8,033 nucleotides of DNA from Candidatus Atribacteria bacterium (GCA_003561145.1 PWXL01000091.1:1-8033), one strand, 5' to 3'. Counted from the stretch's first letter, positions 1-5,878 are shown. Notes: generated by a model from the letters alone, not told the origin. Translations and numbers: made by a program.

Positions 1-113
1 GACCTTTGCCAGTCCCGCCGTGGCTCGATAGCTCCCCCATGGCCACTGTTCCGGCAGCTGTACCAATCGAGCTCGGACCGGATTGAGCACCACGTAGCGA
101 GAGAGTTCCAGGA
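1..113. repeat. Terminal direct repeat, left copy
   Basis: Every base of this stretch recurs at 7921-8033, the last 113 bases of the window, in the same orientation. Both copies lie inside Y1 transposase-like coding sequence on the minus strand. The homology reads continuously through the repeat: 114-165 supplies residues upstream of it and 7920-7750 residues downstream. The identity is directly visible. Either the molecule is circular (7,920 bases) or an assembler looped through a repeated transposase; sequence alone cannot decide. Confidence 0.97.
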
Positions 114-170
114 GGTAGTGTGCTTTGTCCACCAGAATGGCCAGGTATCTTTTGTATCTTCACTGATAAC
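1..170 (-). pseudogene. Y1 (REP-associated, IS200-like) transposase, middle fragment with in-frame stop
   Basis: On the minus strand this reads RYKRYLAILVDKAHYLLEL, then SRYVVLNPVRARL, then PEQWPWGSYRATAGLAKV. This is the conserved stretch of REP-associated tyrosine (Y1) transposases just after the catalytic-tyrosine helix, usually of the form FQGRYKAILVDKD..LLELSRY..LNPVRAG. The glycine expected after the Q is a TGA stop at 160-162, and nothing recognisable lies further upstream, so the HUH-containing N-terminal half is absent. Across the circular junction the reading continues into the fragment at 7750-8033, so both entries may be one broken gene. Such transposases are single-strand DNA endonucleases acting on REP palindromes. 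Family assignment is firm; the upstream boundary near 165-170 is approximate. Confidence 0.8.
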
Positions 171-203
171 TGGGTAGGCACCGATTCCCTTCTGAAAAAA
201 AGT

Positions 204-253
204 GGCATTGCAAGACCCCCCATAATCCGGCCAAGCTTTTTGGGCCGGATTAT
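204..253. repeat. Palindromic REP-like element, copy 1
   Basis: A perfect 11-base inverted repeat, ATAATCCGGCC at 222-232 and GGCCGGATTAT at 243-253, encloses a 10-base loop. It is preceded by AAGTGGCATTGCAAGA and a C6 run. The block from about 204 to 252 recurs with a few changes at 6296-6350 in the same orientation. It sits 3' of the HEPN-like gene and beside a Y1 transposase fragment, the enzyme class that moves REP palindromes. No T-run follows the hairpin on the minus strand, so a role as terminator for the operon is possible but not typical. Confidence 0.75.
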
Positions 254-286
254 ACGCCATCTTATCCGGAAGAAGACACATTGGAT

Positions 287-664
287 TTAGAGTTTTTGTG
301 TACCCAACCGATAGTTTATTTGTTTCTTGAAAAACTCAAAGGCTGGAAGTATAGAAGAGTCTATATATCCCTGCTTGAAATCCTTACAATAGTATCTCGC
401 ACCAACACTCATGTCTTTGAGAAGAGCATATTTCCTGTAGCAGTTTTGAGAAAAATAATGGGCAACTAAAGTATTCCTTTCGGAATGGTTGCCAGGATGC
501 AGTGGAGTGGGTAAAGAAGCGAGATAGGCTTCGAGAAAGTGAACCGCTGAATAGAATAAAGTGATTACCACCCATTCAGTACATTTGTGTTTGTTGTCCA
601 GTAATAACTTTGAAATATCGTAGTTACGTCTCGCTGATTTAAGGTGTTCCAGCTTGTCCGGCAT
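287..664 (-). CDS. HEPN-like domain protein, last gene of a three-gene operon
   Basis: This predicts 125 residues. The opening helix (LKSARRNYDISKLLL, about residues 8-22), the segment WVVITLFYSAVHFLEAYLA (31-49), an H..R pair (H60, R63) and GARYY near 88-92 follow the helical pattern of small HEPN-like proteins. HEPN domains are often RNases marked by R-X4-6-H, and many are toxins. Here R63-N-T-L-V-A-H69 fits R-X5-H, but its position relative to the conserved helices is unproven, so catalytic activity is uncertain. The ATG at 662-664 lies seven bases after the stop of the preceding gene. The ribosome binding site is weak, suggesting translational coupling. Stop TAA is at 287-289. The gene is A+T-rich compared with the oxidoreductase gene, suggesting acquisition by transfer. 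The HEPN-like call is from recalled pattern; function is inferred. Confidence 0.6.
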   Translation of the reverse strand: MPDKLEHLKSARRNYDISKLLLDNKHKCTEWVVITLFYSAVHFLEAYLASLPTPLHPGNHSERNTLVAHYFSQNCYRKYALLKDMSVGARYYCKDFKQGYIDSSILPAFEFFKKQINYRLGTQKL

Positions 665-671
665 TTCTCAT

Positions 672-1157
672 TTACCCCAATGTAAGGCGCATTGCGTTCG
701 TCGGAACCATTGATTTAAGAGTTCTGTCTTCAAGTGCGACAACATAGAAATCGAGTTGTAAATAAGGATGCTCAGTGAGAAGTAAATATTGGATATCATA
801 TATGCTATTACGTAAGTCGTCGTCTTCAACCGAAAGGATTAGCCATACTTGCGTTTCTTTCCCTTTTTCGAGAATATATACATCCCGTAGTCCTTTGATG
901 TTTCCGAAGTTTTGACGTAATAGCTGTTGTATATCATATATATCGCTTAATACTACTTTACTTGTAGGCTTATGAAGCTCTTTATCAAATTGAAATATCT
1001 CGGACTCTATCTCATAACCCTCGTCTGCTAGGTTAATATACTTCAGCATTGGATAATCAGCTTCAAGGGTTGTCGTCGTACCGACAAGAATATCGTGCTT
1101 TTTCCCAATAGAATTGAATTCAACCTTCTCGGTCTGTTTATTTTCTTGATTTTTCAT
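672..1157 (-). CDS. Unrecognised 161-residue acidic protein, middle gene of HEPN operon
   Basis: I do not recognise this family. The protein has a charged N-terminus, no membrane segment and no signal peptide. Its C-terminal half alternates strands and helices: VYILE, then VWLILSVEDDDLRNSIYDIQYLLL, then LDFYVVAL. The order of an aspartate-rich strand, an IYD helix and a final LDF-hydrophobic strand suggests a small alpha/beta domain. The GS...D-X-D signature of MNT nucleotidyltransferases, common HEPN partners, is not present. The start is well supported: ATG at 1155-1157 overlaps the TGA of the upstream gene by four bases (ATGA), and GGAGAGG precedes it by seven bases. Placed directly before a HEPN-like gene, it could be its antitoxin or partner; that is inference from position only. 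Confidence 0.72.
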   Translation of the reverse strand: MKNQENKQTEKVEFNSIGKKHDILVGTTTTLEADYPMLKYINLADEGYEIESEIFQFDKELHKPTSKVVLSDIYDIQQLLRQNFGNIKGLRDVYILEKGKETQVWLILSVEDDDLRNSIYDIQYLLLTEHPYLQLDFYVVALEDRTLKSMVPTNAMRLTLG

Positions 1158-1567
1158 TGGATAACCTCTCCAAACCCGCGTTGCTCTAACTGTACGATTT
1201 CAAGCATTCTTGATCCGATTTGTTTACCATCTATGTTGAATGTAAGGGTATATTCGCCAGCAGCGGGAAATATTGCTTGATCTACTGGGAATATTAGTTC
1301 AATGACAGCCCGAGGATCTTCCACTTTCAGTTTGCCGTTAATGGGGTATACAACCTGCATTTCTTTTTCTAAAACAAGGATGAGAGAAAAAGAGTGATCT
1401 CCCGATATGTTGGTTGCTGCTGCGTAAATATACCAAGTTGGAAAGGAAACAGGAAACTTATCAGAGTAAAAACGAGTGAAAGTGCCAACGATGGTTTTCT
1501 TTTTATTCTTATCTTCCACTATAACTTTATCAGCGAAGAGCAGCGCTACAAGAACGGGTTCAGTCAA
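1154..1567 (-). CDS. DUF6941-type protein, first gene of HEPN operon (TTG start)
   Basis: The protein has 137 residues and opens with an ALLFADKVI segment, then TIVGTFTRFYSDKFPVSFPT, YIYAAATN and a beta-rich C-terminal half ending in a GEYTL-F-I-G-..GSR strand pair. The 'ALL.AD.V..D...kk.iiG.F...' opening and the later 'G.Y.f.i..dg..ig...l.v' strands match what I recall of the DUF6941 family, whose function is unknown. It looks soluble and immunoglobulin-like. The start codon is TTG at 1565-1567. An in-frame TGA lies seven codons upstream with no ATG or GTG between, and AAGGA lies about ten bases before the TTG. It overlaps the next gene by ATGA. A TATAAT at 1593-1598 is its likely promoter. 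Confidence 0.72.
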   Translation of the reverse strand: MTEPVLVALLFADKVIVEDKNKKKTIVGTFTRFYSDKFPVSFPTWYIYAAATNISGDHSFSLILVLEKEMQVVYPINGKLKVEDPRAVIELIFPVDQAIFPAAGEYTLTFNIDGKQIGSRMLEIVQLEQRGFGEVIQ

Positions 1568-1592
1568 TTCTTTTACATCCTTATATCATGGT

Positions 1593-1598
1593 ATTATA
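1593..1598 (-). promoter_or_regulatory. Putative -10 box of the DUF6941-HEPN operon
   Basis: The minus strand reads TATAAT here, a perfect sigma-70 -10 hexamer 26 bases before the TTG start. Transcription would begin near 1586. I see no good -35 hexamer 16-18 bases further upstream. Instead, spaced repeats ATCAAG, ATCAAT, ATCAAG precede it and could bind an activator or repressor. Confidence 0.45.
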
Positions 1599-1707
1599 CT
1601 ACAACTTGATTGATCTCGCTTGATTATAAAATTACACAGTAAACATTTTGACTACTAATCATCGGCCACTCATCTCTCATTACATGGTACAACCTCTATG
1701 AAAGATG

Positions 1708-1761
1708 TCAACCCAACTTCCCGCTATTTTACATCTATGATGAAGGCTCAACCCAACTTCC
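1708..1761 (+). repeat. Two direct copies of TCAACCCAACTTCC, 40 bases apart
   Basis: The 14-mer occurs exactly at 1708-1721 and 1748-1761, and the similarity continues imperfectly into CCGCTATTTT versus CGCACTTTT. It lies about 110 bases upstream of an IS1634-type transposase remnant in the same orientation, where the left end of that IS would be expected. It could be a terminal repeat region, but no matching inverted copy was seen downstream. Confidence 0.6.
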
Positions 1762-1869
1762 GCACTTTTCCTGTGGATAACTCCATTTTCCCCACTGCCT
1801 CCCCTCCAATAATACCATGGTTGAGCCATTCTTCTTTTTGAAAAAGGCAAAAATGCCGATGGTGTGATC

Positions 1870-2045
1870 ATGAATATTCGAAAGACCGCCTCTGAACGCC
1901 AGGGCAAACGGTCTGAAAACACCCTCCTGGTGGAGTCGGTCTCCACTCCAAAGGGACCCCGCCAGCAAGTGATCTGTTCGTTGGCAATCTCGAACCCCGT
2001 CCGAAAGATGAGTGGCTGGCGTGTGCCCGTAAGTTAATAACTTAA
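1870..2045 (+). pseudogene. IS1634-type (IS4-like) transposase, N-terminal remnant with frameshift
   Basis: Translation from the ATG at 1870 gives MNIRKTASERQGK and then LLVESVSTPKGPRQQVICSL, the typical opening of IS1634-type transposases (M.IRKTT..Y.GK.Y.N.LLVESV.TPKGPRQ...CSLG). Just after CSL, at about 1981-1985, one G is missing from the expected TTGGGC, and the protein continues one frame over as GNLEPRPKDEWLACARKLIT up to TAA at 2043-2045. Only about 58 of the 500 or more residues of the family remain. The catalytic DDE core is absent, so this is a dead fragment. Family recall is strong; the frameshift is seen directly. Confidence 0.78.
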
Positions 2046-2228
2046 GTGCTACCGTTTACCACAAGGCACGGGCCATCGGCCGAGGGAATAATTTCTTTAT
2101 TATACACCAGGCATTCGGCTGGTTAACGCACCTGAATACTGAAGGGAACCGATTGATGAGAGCGAAGCCCGTAAAGCCCTCGAAATGGTAAAAACCTTGT
2201 CCAGTGATTGAGACGTTACCACTGGGTG
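2046..2228. other. Non-coding stretch between IS remnant and oxidoreductase gene
   Basis: No convincing gene, repeat or terminator is visible. A short open stretch at 2155-2210 (plus) reads DESEARKALEMVKTLSSD before a stop, which could be the tail of a lost gene, but I cannot assign it. Any terminator for the minus-strand oxidoreductase gene would lie here; none with a clear stem and T-run was found. Confidence 0.4.
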
Positions 2229-4319
2229 TCATCCCCGGTAAATTGTGTCGGCTGCCAAAGTGCCTGAGATCACCACGGCCTCGATACCGGCACCGGGGAA
2301 CGTGCCCGCGCCCGCCAAATACAACCGCTCAATCGGTGTTTTCATCGGCAGGAGGGGTTGGCAGTCGGCAAGCCCATAAATCGCGCCGTTGGTCGTCCAG
2401 GCATAACGCGCAAAAGTGGACGGCGAACCTTCCTGGCGATAGACAATATGCTGGCGCAGATTCGGGATAGCCCTTTCAGCGGTCGCGATCAACTCATCAC
2501 CGTATACGCGCTTGCGCTCGGCATAGCCGGGAGCATGGCGATCCCACATCGCCGCTTCTGCCTGCGGCAGTAATGAGATCAATGTCATTGCTGCATGTCC
2601 GGGCGGTGCGAGAGAGGGATCAACCTGAGACGGGGTCATGATGGCAATATCGTTGACCATCGTGATCGGCGCAAGGTCCGGCACGCAATCGATTCCCAGA
2701 AAAACGGCGAAGGCGGAAGTGGAAGGTTTGAGGGTTTCAATTTGACTGACGAACGCCCTGGGCAGATGCTCGCGCCCGACCAGCTCCAGGAAGGTTCTGT
2801 GGACATCCGCGTTCGAGATGATCGCTTCGGCGTAGTGTCTCTCGTCGTTGGCCAGCTTAACCCCCAGCGCTTTTCCGTGCTCAACCAGCACCCGGCTTAC
2901 GGGCGCGCGAAGCCTCACCTCACCGCCATTGTCTTCAATCACGCGCACGAGAGCATGAGGGAACGATTGCGAACCGCCGACGGGATAATAACCACCGTCA
3001 AAATAGAAACCGAAGATCGGCGCCATCGCGCCGACGGTCAATGTCGCTGGATCATCACTCAGGTAGCTGGTCAGTACCACAAGAAATGCTTTCAGGCGTA
3101 TGTCTCCAAAATATCTATCCAGCATCTTCCCGAAGGGAACGTCCATCCACCGGTAGGTGTGCGGATGGGTCCTGGGGTAAGCCAGCATTTCATCAACCGT
3201 ATTGACTGGACGCGGCACGCCGCCCGTTTGTTCGACCCCGGCATACATCTCTCGATAAACCAGGGTGATCTCGTCGAAGAATGCTTTGATGTTCGCGCGC
3301 TCCCCGGGAAAATGCTCACCGAGTACCCGCACGAATTCGTCAGGGTCGTGCGGTACCGTGAGACGTATGTCACCCAGGATATACTCGTGACTCATCAACC
3401 GCCAGTCAATCTCCTCGTTGATTCCCAGCTGTCTTTGCAGATTGCGGACAGGCCCGCGCTCGCCTAATCCACTGACGTCATGCACACCAGCGTCGAACAC
3501 GTAACGCCAACGCTCGCTGCCGCGCCGCACAACGCGCTCCCATGATGTGCAAAAGCCGCCCGCCAGAGAATGCTGTTCAAACACGATCACCTTGCGTCCA
3601 CGCTTTGCCAAGAGCGCCGCCGCACTCAAACCGCCAATACCTGAGCCAATCACTATGACATCGTGCCGGTCTTTCCCTGCAGGGGAACTTACGTTAAAGG
3701 TGGGCGGTTCCCATGGGTTAGGTTCAAGTGCCTCAATCTGCCGCTTGAGGTCAAAGCGCAAGAACCAGTTCGGGAAACGTGCCGAAATAATAATTCCCAA
3801 TGCGATGCCGGCATTGGGCTGGATCACCACCAGCCAAAATCGGGCGGCTTCGGAAAGATCAGAAAAGACGGCAACCAGAGCAAAGGCGGCTCTGATCAAA
3901 AAGATCACACCCCAGACGGCAGTAATGATGGTGTTGATCAAAAGGAAGTGGGGATCATCCCAATAGGCTTTATCCCAATCCTCGCGGGCGTACTGGTAGG
4001 TAAAGGGTGAACGCACAGCAAGCGAGCCCCACGCCATGCCTGCCAGCGCGAAGCTGGAGAGAATCGTACCGTACTCGATAAAGAAGGGCGAACCCAGTAT
4101 CTCCGTAAAGGTAAGGTGGGCGACAAAATAAATGAGCGTGATCACTTCCAACGCTTTGAAATTGTGTTGATGCCAGCGATATGCATTGAGGATCAGCGAA
4201 GCGATCAGTCCTGCGGACACTGCCGCCGTCCACAGCTCCGACCCGGACAAAATCCAAAATACAATCCAGGGGATGAATCCGACGAATACCCAAACCATGC
4301 CGGGAAGCTTCTTTTCCAT
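2229..4319 (-). CDS. Membrane-anchored FAD-dependent oxidoreductase, CrtISO/RetSat/phytoene-desaturase-like
   Basis: This 696-residue protein has two parts. Residues 1-190 hold about six hydrophobic segments (near 8-26, 31-47, 58-74, 83-101, 126-150 and 161-180). Residues 219-696 form a flavin oxidoreductase: dinucleotide-binding VIVIGSGIGGLSAAALL with GSGIGG at 225-230, the ribose-binding acidic residue E248, YYPVGGSQSFPHALV near 444-458, ARYAWTTNGAIYGLA at 637-651, and a closing FAD motif LYLAGAGTFPGAGIEAVVISG at 666-686. This arrangement is shared by carotenoid isomerase, all-trans-retinol saturase and phytoene desaturase, which act on polyene or isoprenoid lipids at membranes. The true substrate is unknown, and no other carotenoid gene is nearby. 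Start: ATG at 4317-4319 with GAGGAG a few bases upstream. It is full length and intact, and more G+C-rich than the operon to its left. Confidence 0.85.
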   Translation of the reverse strand: MEKKLPGMVWVFVGFIPWIVFWILSGSELWTAAVSAGLIASLILNAYRWHQHNFKALEVITLIYFVAHLTFTEILGSPFFIEYGTILSSFALAGMAWGSLAVRSPFTYQYAREDWDKAYWDDPHFLLINTIITAVWGVIFLIRAAFALVAVFSDLSEAARFWLVVIQPNAGIALGIIISARFPNWFLRFDLKRQIEALEPNPWEPPTFNVSSPAGKDRHDVIVIGSGIGGLSAAALLAKRGRKVIVFEQHSLAGGFCTSWERVVRRGSERWRYVFDAGVHDVSGLGERGPVRNLQRQLGINEEIDWRLMSHEYILGDIRLTVPHDPDEFVRVLGEHFPGERANIKAFFDEITLVYREMYAGVEQTGGVPRPVNTVDEMLAYPRTHPHTYRWMDVPFGKMLDRYFGDIRLKAFLVVLTSYLSDDPATLTVGAMAPIFGFYFDGGYYPVGGSQSFPHALVRVIEDNGGEVRLRAPVSRVLVEHGKALGVKLANDERHYAEAIISNADVHRTFLELVGREHLPRAFVSQIETLKPSTSAFAVFLGIDCVPDLAPITMVNDIAIMTPSQVDPSLAPPGHAAMTLISLLPQAEAAMWDRHAPGYAERKRVYGDELIATAERAIPNLRQHIVYRQEGSPSTFARYAWTTNGAIYGLADCQPLLPMKTPIERLYLAGAGTFPGAGIEAVVISGTLAADTIYRG

Positions 4320-4322
4320 GGG

Positions 4323-4330
4323 TCTCCTCG
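4323..4330 (-). promoter_or_regulatory. Ribosome binding site of the FAD oxidoreductase
   Basis: The minus strand reads ACGAGGAGACCC immediately before the ATG. GAGGAG is a strong Shine-Dalgarno sequence at a good distance and supports the start at 4319 over any internal methionine. Confidence 0.7.
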
Positions 4331-4376
4331 TTGTAGTGGCCTATAGCATGTATTTTTTTTGCGTATTATTTAATCT

Positions 4377-4405
4377 AATGTATTGTATAACCAGATATTA
4401 TGCAA
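4377..4405 (-). promoter_or_regulatory. Putative promoter of the FAD oxidoreductase gene
   Basis: On the minus strand TTGCAT (4405-4400) is followed after exactly 17 bases by TACATT (4382-4377). This would give a leader of about 50 bases. The hexamers closely match those of the vapBC promoter at 5117-5145. The -35 overlaps the ATG of the truncated RES frame on the other strand. The region is A+T-rich, so chance matches are possible. Confidence 0.4.
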
Positions 4406-4879
4406 TGTACCGATATTCATTTCTTGAGCCGCCCAGGCACTTCAGTCATTTACTCAGCAGGTTCATTATCTTTAGCAATATTGGAAATGATGGTGCATGC
4501 TGAAGATTATGCTTACTTGTGTGAAAAGTATGTGTATGTCCCGATCATAATACCTTTAAGTATTATTGAAGAGGTACCAATAGATGACCTTCCTCATGGC
4601 TGGAACTCTTTATCGCCTACTCTTACATCACAGGCTTTCGGTGATCATTGGGTGAGAAATGCACGGTCAGCTGTAATAAAGGTTCCTTCGGCAGTCGTTC
4701 AAATCGAACCAAAGTATATCATTAATCCACCTCACCATGATTTTAAAAAGATTCTTTTCAAGAATGCACAACAATTGTGTATAGATCAACGAATAATAAA
4801 GGAACGGTGCCAGACGGTAGGGGCGCGGCGCGCCGTGCCCCTACGATGGAGAAATGCGGGCCACCCGTTTCAGGTGTAA
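4400..4879 (+). pseudogene. RES-domain toxin gene, 5'-truncated, with altered 3' end
   Basis: Residues 11-133 of this frame match the RES domain: RPGTSVIYSAGSLSLAILEM (11-30), LPHGWNS (64-70), TSQAFGDHWV (76-85), SAVIKVPSAVV (90-100) and YIINPPHHDF (106-115). Y18, E29 and S97 fall where active-site residues of RES toxins are expected. RES proteins (MbcT/ParT-type) degrade or modify NAD+ and are normally paired with an Xre-like antitoxin. The family's N-terminal block ending in GGRWN, which carries a conserved arginine, is missing. Homology begins exactly at R11, an in-frame TAA lies at 4388, and no antitoxin gene precedes it. The natural end is probably near residue 134. The last 25 residues are encoded by a palindromic repeat and its flank. 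It is probably inactive; expression is unknown. Confidence 0.75.
4817..4844. repeat. 28-base near-perfect palindrome (GTAGGGGC...GCCCCTAC)
   Basis: The left arm begins GTAGGGGCGCGGCG and the right arm ends CGCCGTGCCCCTAC. Only one symmetric pair deviates, and it can form a G:U pair in RNA. Highly G+C-rich interspersed palindromes of this kind are frequent in Chloroflexota and some other bacteria. It abuts the RES domain and supplies that frame's last residues, so it probably inserted at or near the original stop codon. Confidence 0.75.
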
Positions 4880-4931
4880 TCCCTGCAATGATCCGGCCAA
4901 GCACATCGGCTGTGACAAAACGGATCAATGC

Positions 4932-5064
4932 ATCACGAAACAGCCCTGGTGAGAAAATGTGGCCCCAAAATTTTTGCGAGCCTCTCATCTGTCACAGATC
5001 GCCACCTGGTGGCGGTGGCCACCGATGTCGATACCGACATAGAGATATATGTTGTCTTTGACAT
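4932..5064 (-). pseudogene. IS110-type transposase, N-terminal remnant
   Basis: From an ATG at 5064 the minus strand gives MSKTTYI. One frame over it continues LYVGIDIGGHRHQVAICD, then stops at TGA (4985-4987), with EARKNFGATFSHQGCF beyond. The YVGIDIG..H.VAI.D stretch is characteristic of the start of IS110-family DEDD transposases, where the D of GID is the first catalytic acid. The expected sequel is a K-FG-TFSF-like strand. A small frame-changing indel after TTY and the stop show that it is non-functional, and the rest of the element is missing. The call rests on about 20 well-matching residues. Confidence 0.55.
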
Positions 5065-5107
5065 TCGGGCATCGCCTCCCGGAAGGTCACTGAAATGCCT
5101 GCACGAT

Positions 5108-5124
5108 GTATGCATATTGCATAC
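5108..5124. promoter_or_regulatory. Palindromic operator overlapping the vapBC -35
   Basis: GTATGCA and TGCATAC form a perfect inverted repeat around a central TAT. The right arm contains most of the TTGCAT -35 hexamer. Ribbon-helix-helix antitoxins bind such palindromes with their toxin to repress their own operon, so this is the likely VapBC operator. Weak outer symmetry (CGAT/ATCG, offset by two bases) extends it. Confidence 0.65.
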
Positions 5125-5145
5125 CCATCGCATAGAGGGTACAAT
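5117..5145 (+). promoter_or_regulatory. vapBC promoter
   Basis: TTGCAT at 5117-5122 and TACAAT at 5140-5145 are separated by exactly 17 bases. Transcription would start near 5152, about 25 bases before the antitoxin ATG. The palindrome at 5108-5124 covers the -35. Confidence 0.7.
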
Positions 5146-5176
5146 GGTGAAGATGCCATAAACCGGGAGGAACGAA

Positions 5177-5425
5177 ATGCCCACTCTGCAAGTTCGCGAT
5201 GTCCCTGAACCACTGTACCGGAAAATTGTTGCACTGGCCAAAGCTGAACGCAGAAGCATTACCCAGGAGACCATCGTTTTACTGGAAAAAGCCCTTCAGG
5301 TCTCTTCACAGGATACAATCAGGCGCCAGGGTTTGTTGGACCAGATCCTGCGGGAAGAACGGGAAGGCAAATATGCCCATCTGCCCGATCCGGTATCGCT
5401 CATCAGGGAAGACCGTGAACGATGA
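5177..5425 (+). CDS. vapB: VapB-type antitoxin, ribbon-helix-helix (FitA-like)
   Basis: This predicts 82 residues. The opening strand TLQVRDVPEPLY (3-14), followed by two helices (KIVALAKAERRS and TQETIVLLEKALQ, to about residue 42), is the ribbon-helix-helix fold of FitA/VapB antitoxins, which bind operator DNA as dimers. The charged C-terminal half (LLDQILREEREGKYAHLPDP) is the expected toxin-neutralising tail. GGGAGG at 5165-5170 precedes the ATG by six bases. The stop codon overlaps the toxin start by four bases (ATGA, 5422-5425), ensuring coupled translation with antitoxin first, the usual order. The gene appears intact, and autorepression through the palindrome upstream is likely. Confidence 0.85.
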   Translation: MPTLQVRDVPEPLYRKIVALAKAERRSITQETIVLLEKALQVSSQDTIRRQGLLDQILREEREGKYAHLPDPVSLIREDRER

Positions 5426-5832
5426 TCTGTATCCTGGATGCCTGTGCGGCGATCGAAGTTGTGTTGGGACGTCCCAAAATGAAAGCCATCGCAGAAGTCT
5501 TGCGGGAATCTGAGCGGGTTCTCGCCCCAACCCTCTATACCTATGAAGTCTCAAATGTTCTGTGGAAATACCATACCCATGATCACATACCGGTCCAGGT
5601 GCTGTTGAGAAAATTGCGCCATGCCTGCGAGCTGGTCGATCACTATGTCGATGCCGGTGATCTCCTGGAAAAGGCCTTGAAGCTCGCTTGTGAATTGGAA
5701 CATCCAGTATATGACACGATGTATCTGGCAGCATGTCAGAAGCATGAGGAACTGCTGGTGAGCCTCGACAGCCGGTTGAGCGGATTGGCTCGACACATAG
5801 ATATGCCGGTAATTCATGCCCGTGCCATGTAA
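5422..5832 (+). CDS. vapC: VapC-type PIN-domain ribonuclease toxin
   Basis: The protein has 136 residues, normal for VapC. The four acidic residues of the PIN active site are in place: D6 in ICILDACAAIE, E42 in LYTYEVSNVLW, D98 in HPVYDTMYLAACQ and D116 in LVSLDSRL. PIN toxins are Mg2+-dependent endoribonucleases, commonly cutting tRNA or rRNA, held inactive by VapB. The ATG overlaps the antitoxin stop. Stop TAA is at 5830-5832. All visible catalytic residues are present, so the toxin is probably active. The RNA target cannot be read from sequence. A decayed MBL-fold gene starts soon after it in the same orientation and is not part of the operon. Confidence 0.9.
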   Translation: MICILDACAAIEVVLGRPKMKAIAEVLRESERVLAPTLYTYEVSNVLWKYHTHDHIPVQVLLRKLRHACELVDHYVDAGDLLEKALKLACELEHPVYDTMYLAACQKHEELLVSLDSRLSGLARHIDMPVIHARAM

Positions 5833-5878
5833 GTTGTCGTTCTGGGAAAACGTCTGCGATAAACACCAACCGTGCTCC

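Noticed and set aside
1772..1780. TGTGGATAA, a perfect DnaA-box match, with a weaker TTATACACC near 2098
   Set aside because: A single consensus box with no cluster, no A+T-rich unwinding element and no replication gene does not support an origin; chance is sufficient.
1680..1968. Minus-strand open frames in the gene-free stretch
   Set aside because: They show no family pattern and lie across repeat sequence and the antisense of the IS1634 remnant.
2595..3467. Long plus-strand open frame opposite the FAD oxidoreductase
   Set aside because: It is the antisense shadow of a clear, well-conserved gene and has no recognisable domain or ribosome binding site.
4891..4902. ATCCGGCCAAGC, identical to 225-236 in the palindromic element
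   Set aside because: Only 12 bases are shared and the palindrome partner arm is absent, so it is not counted as a third copy.
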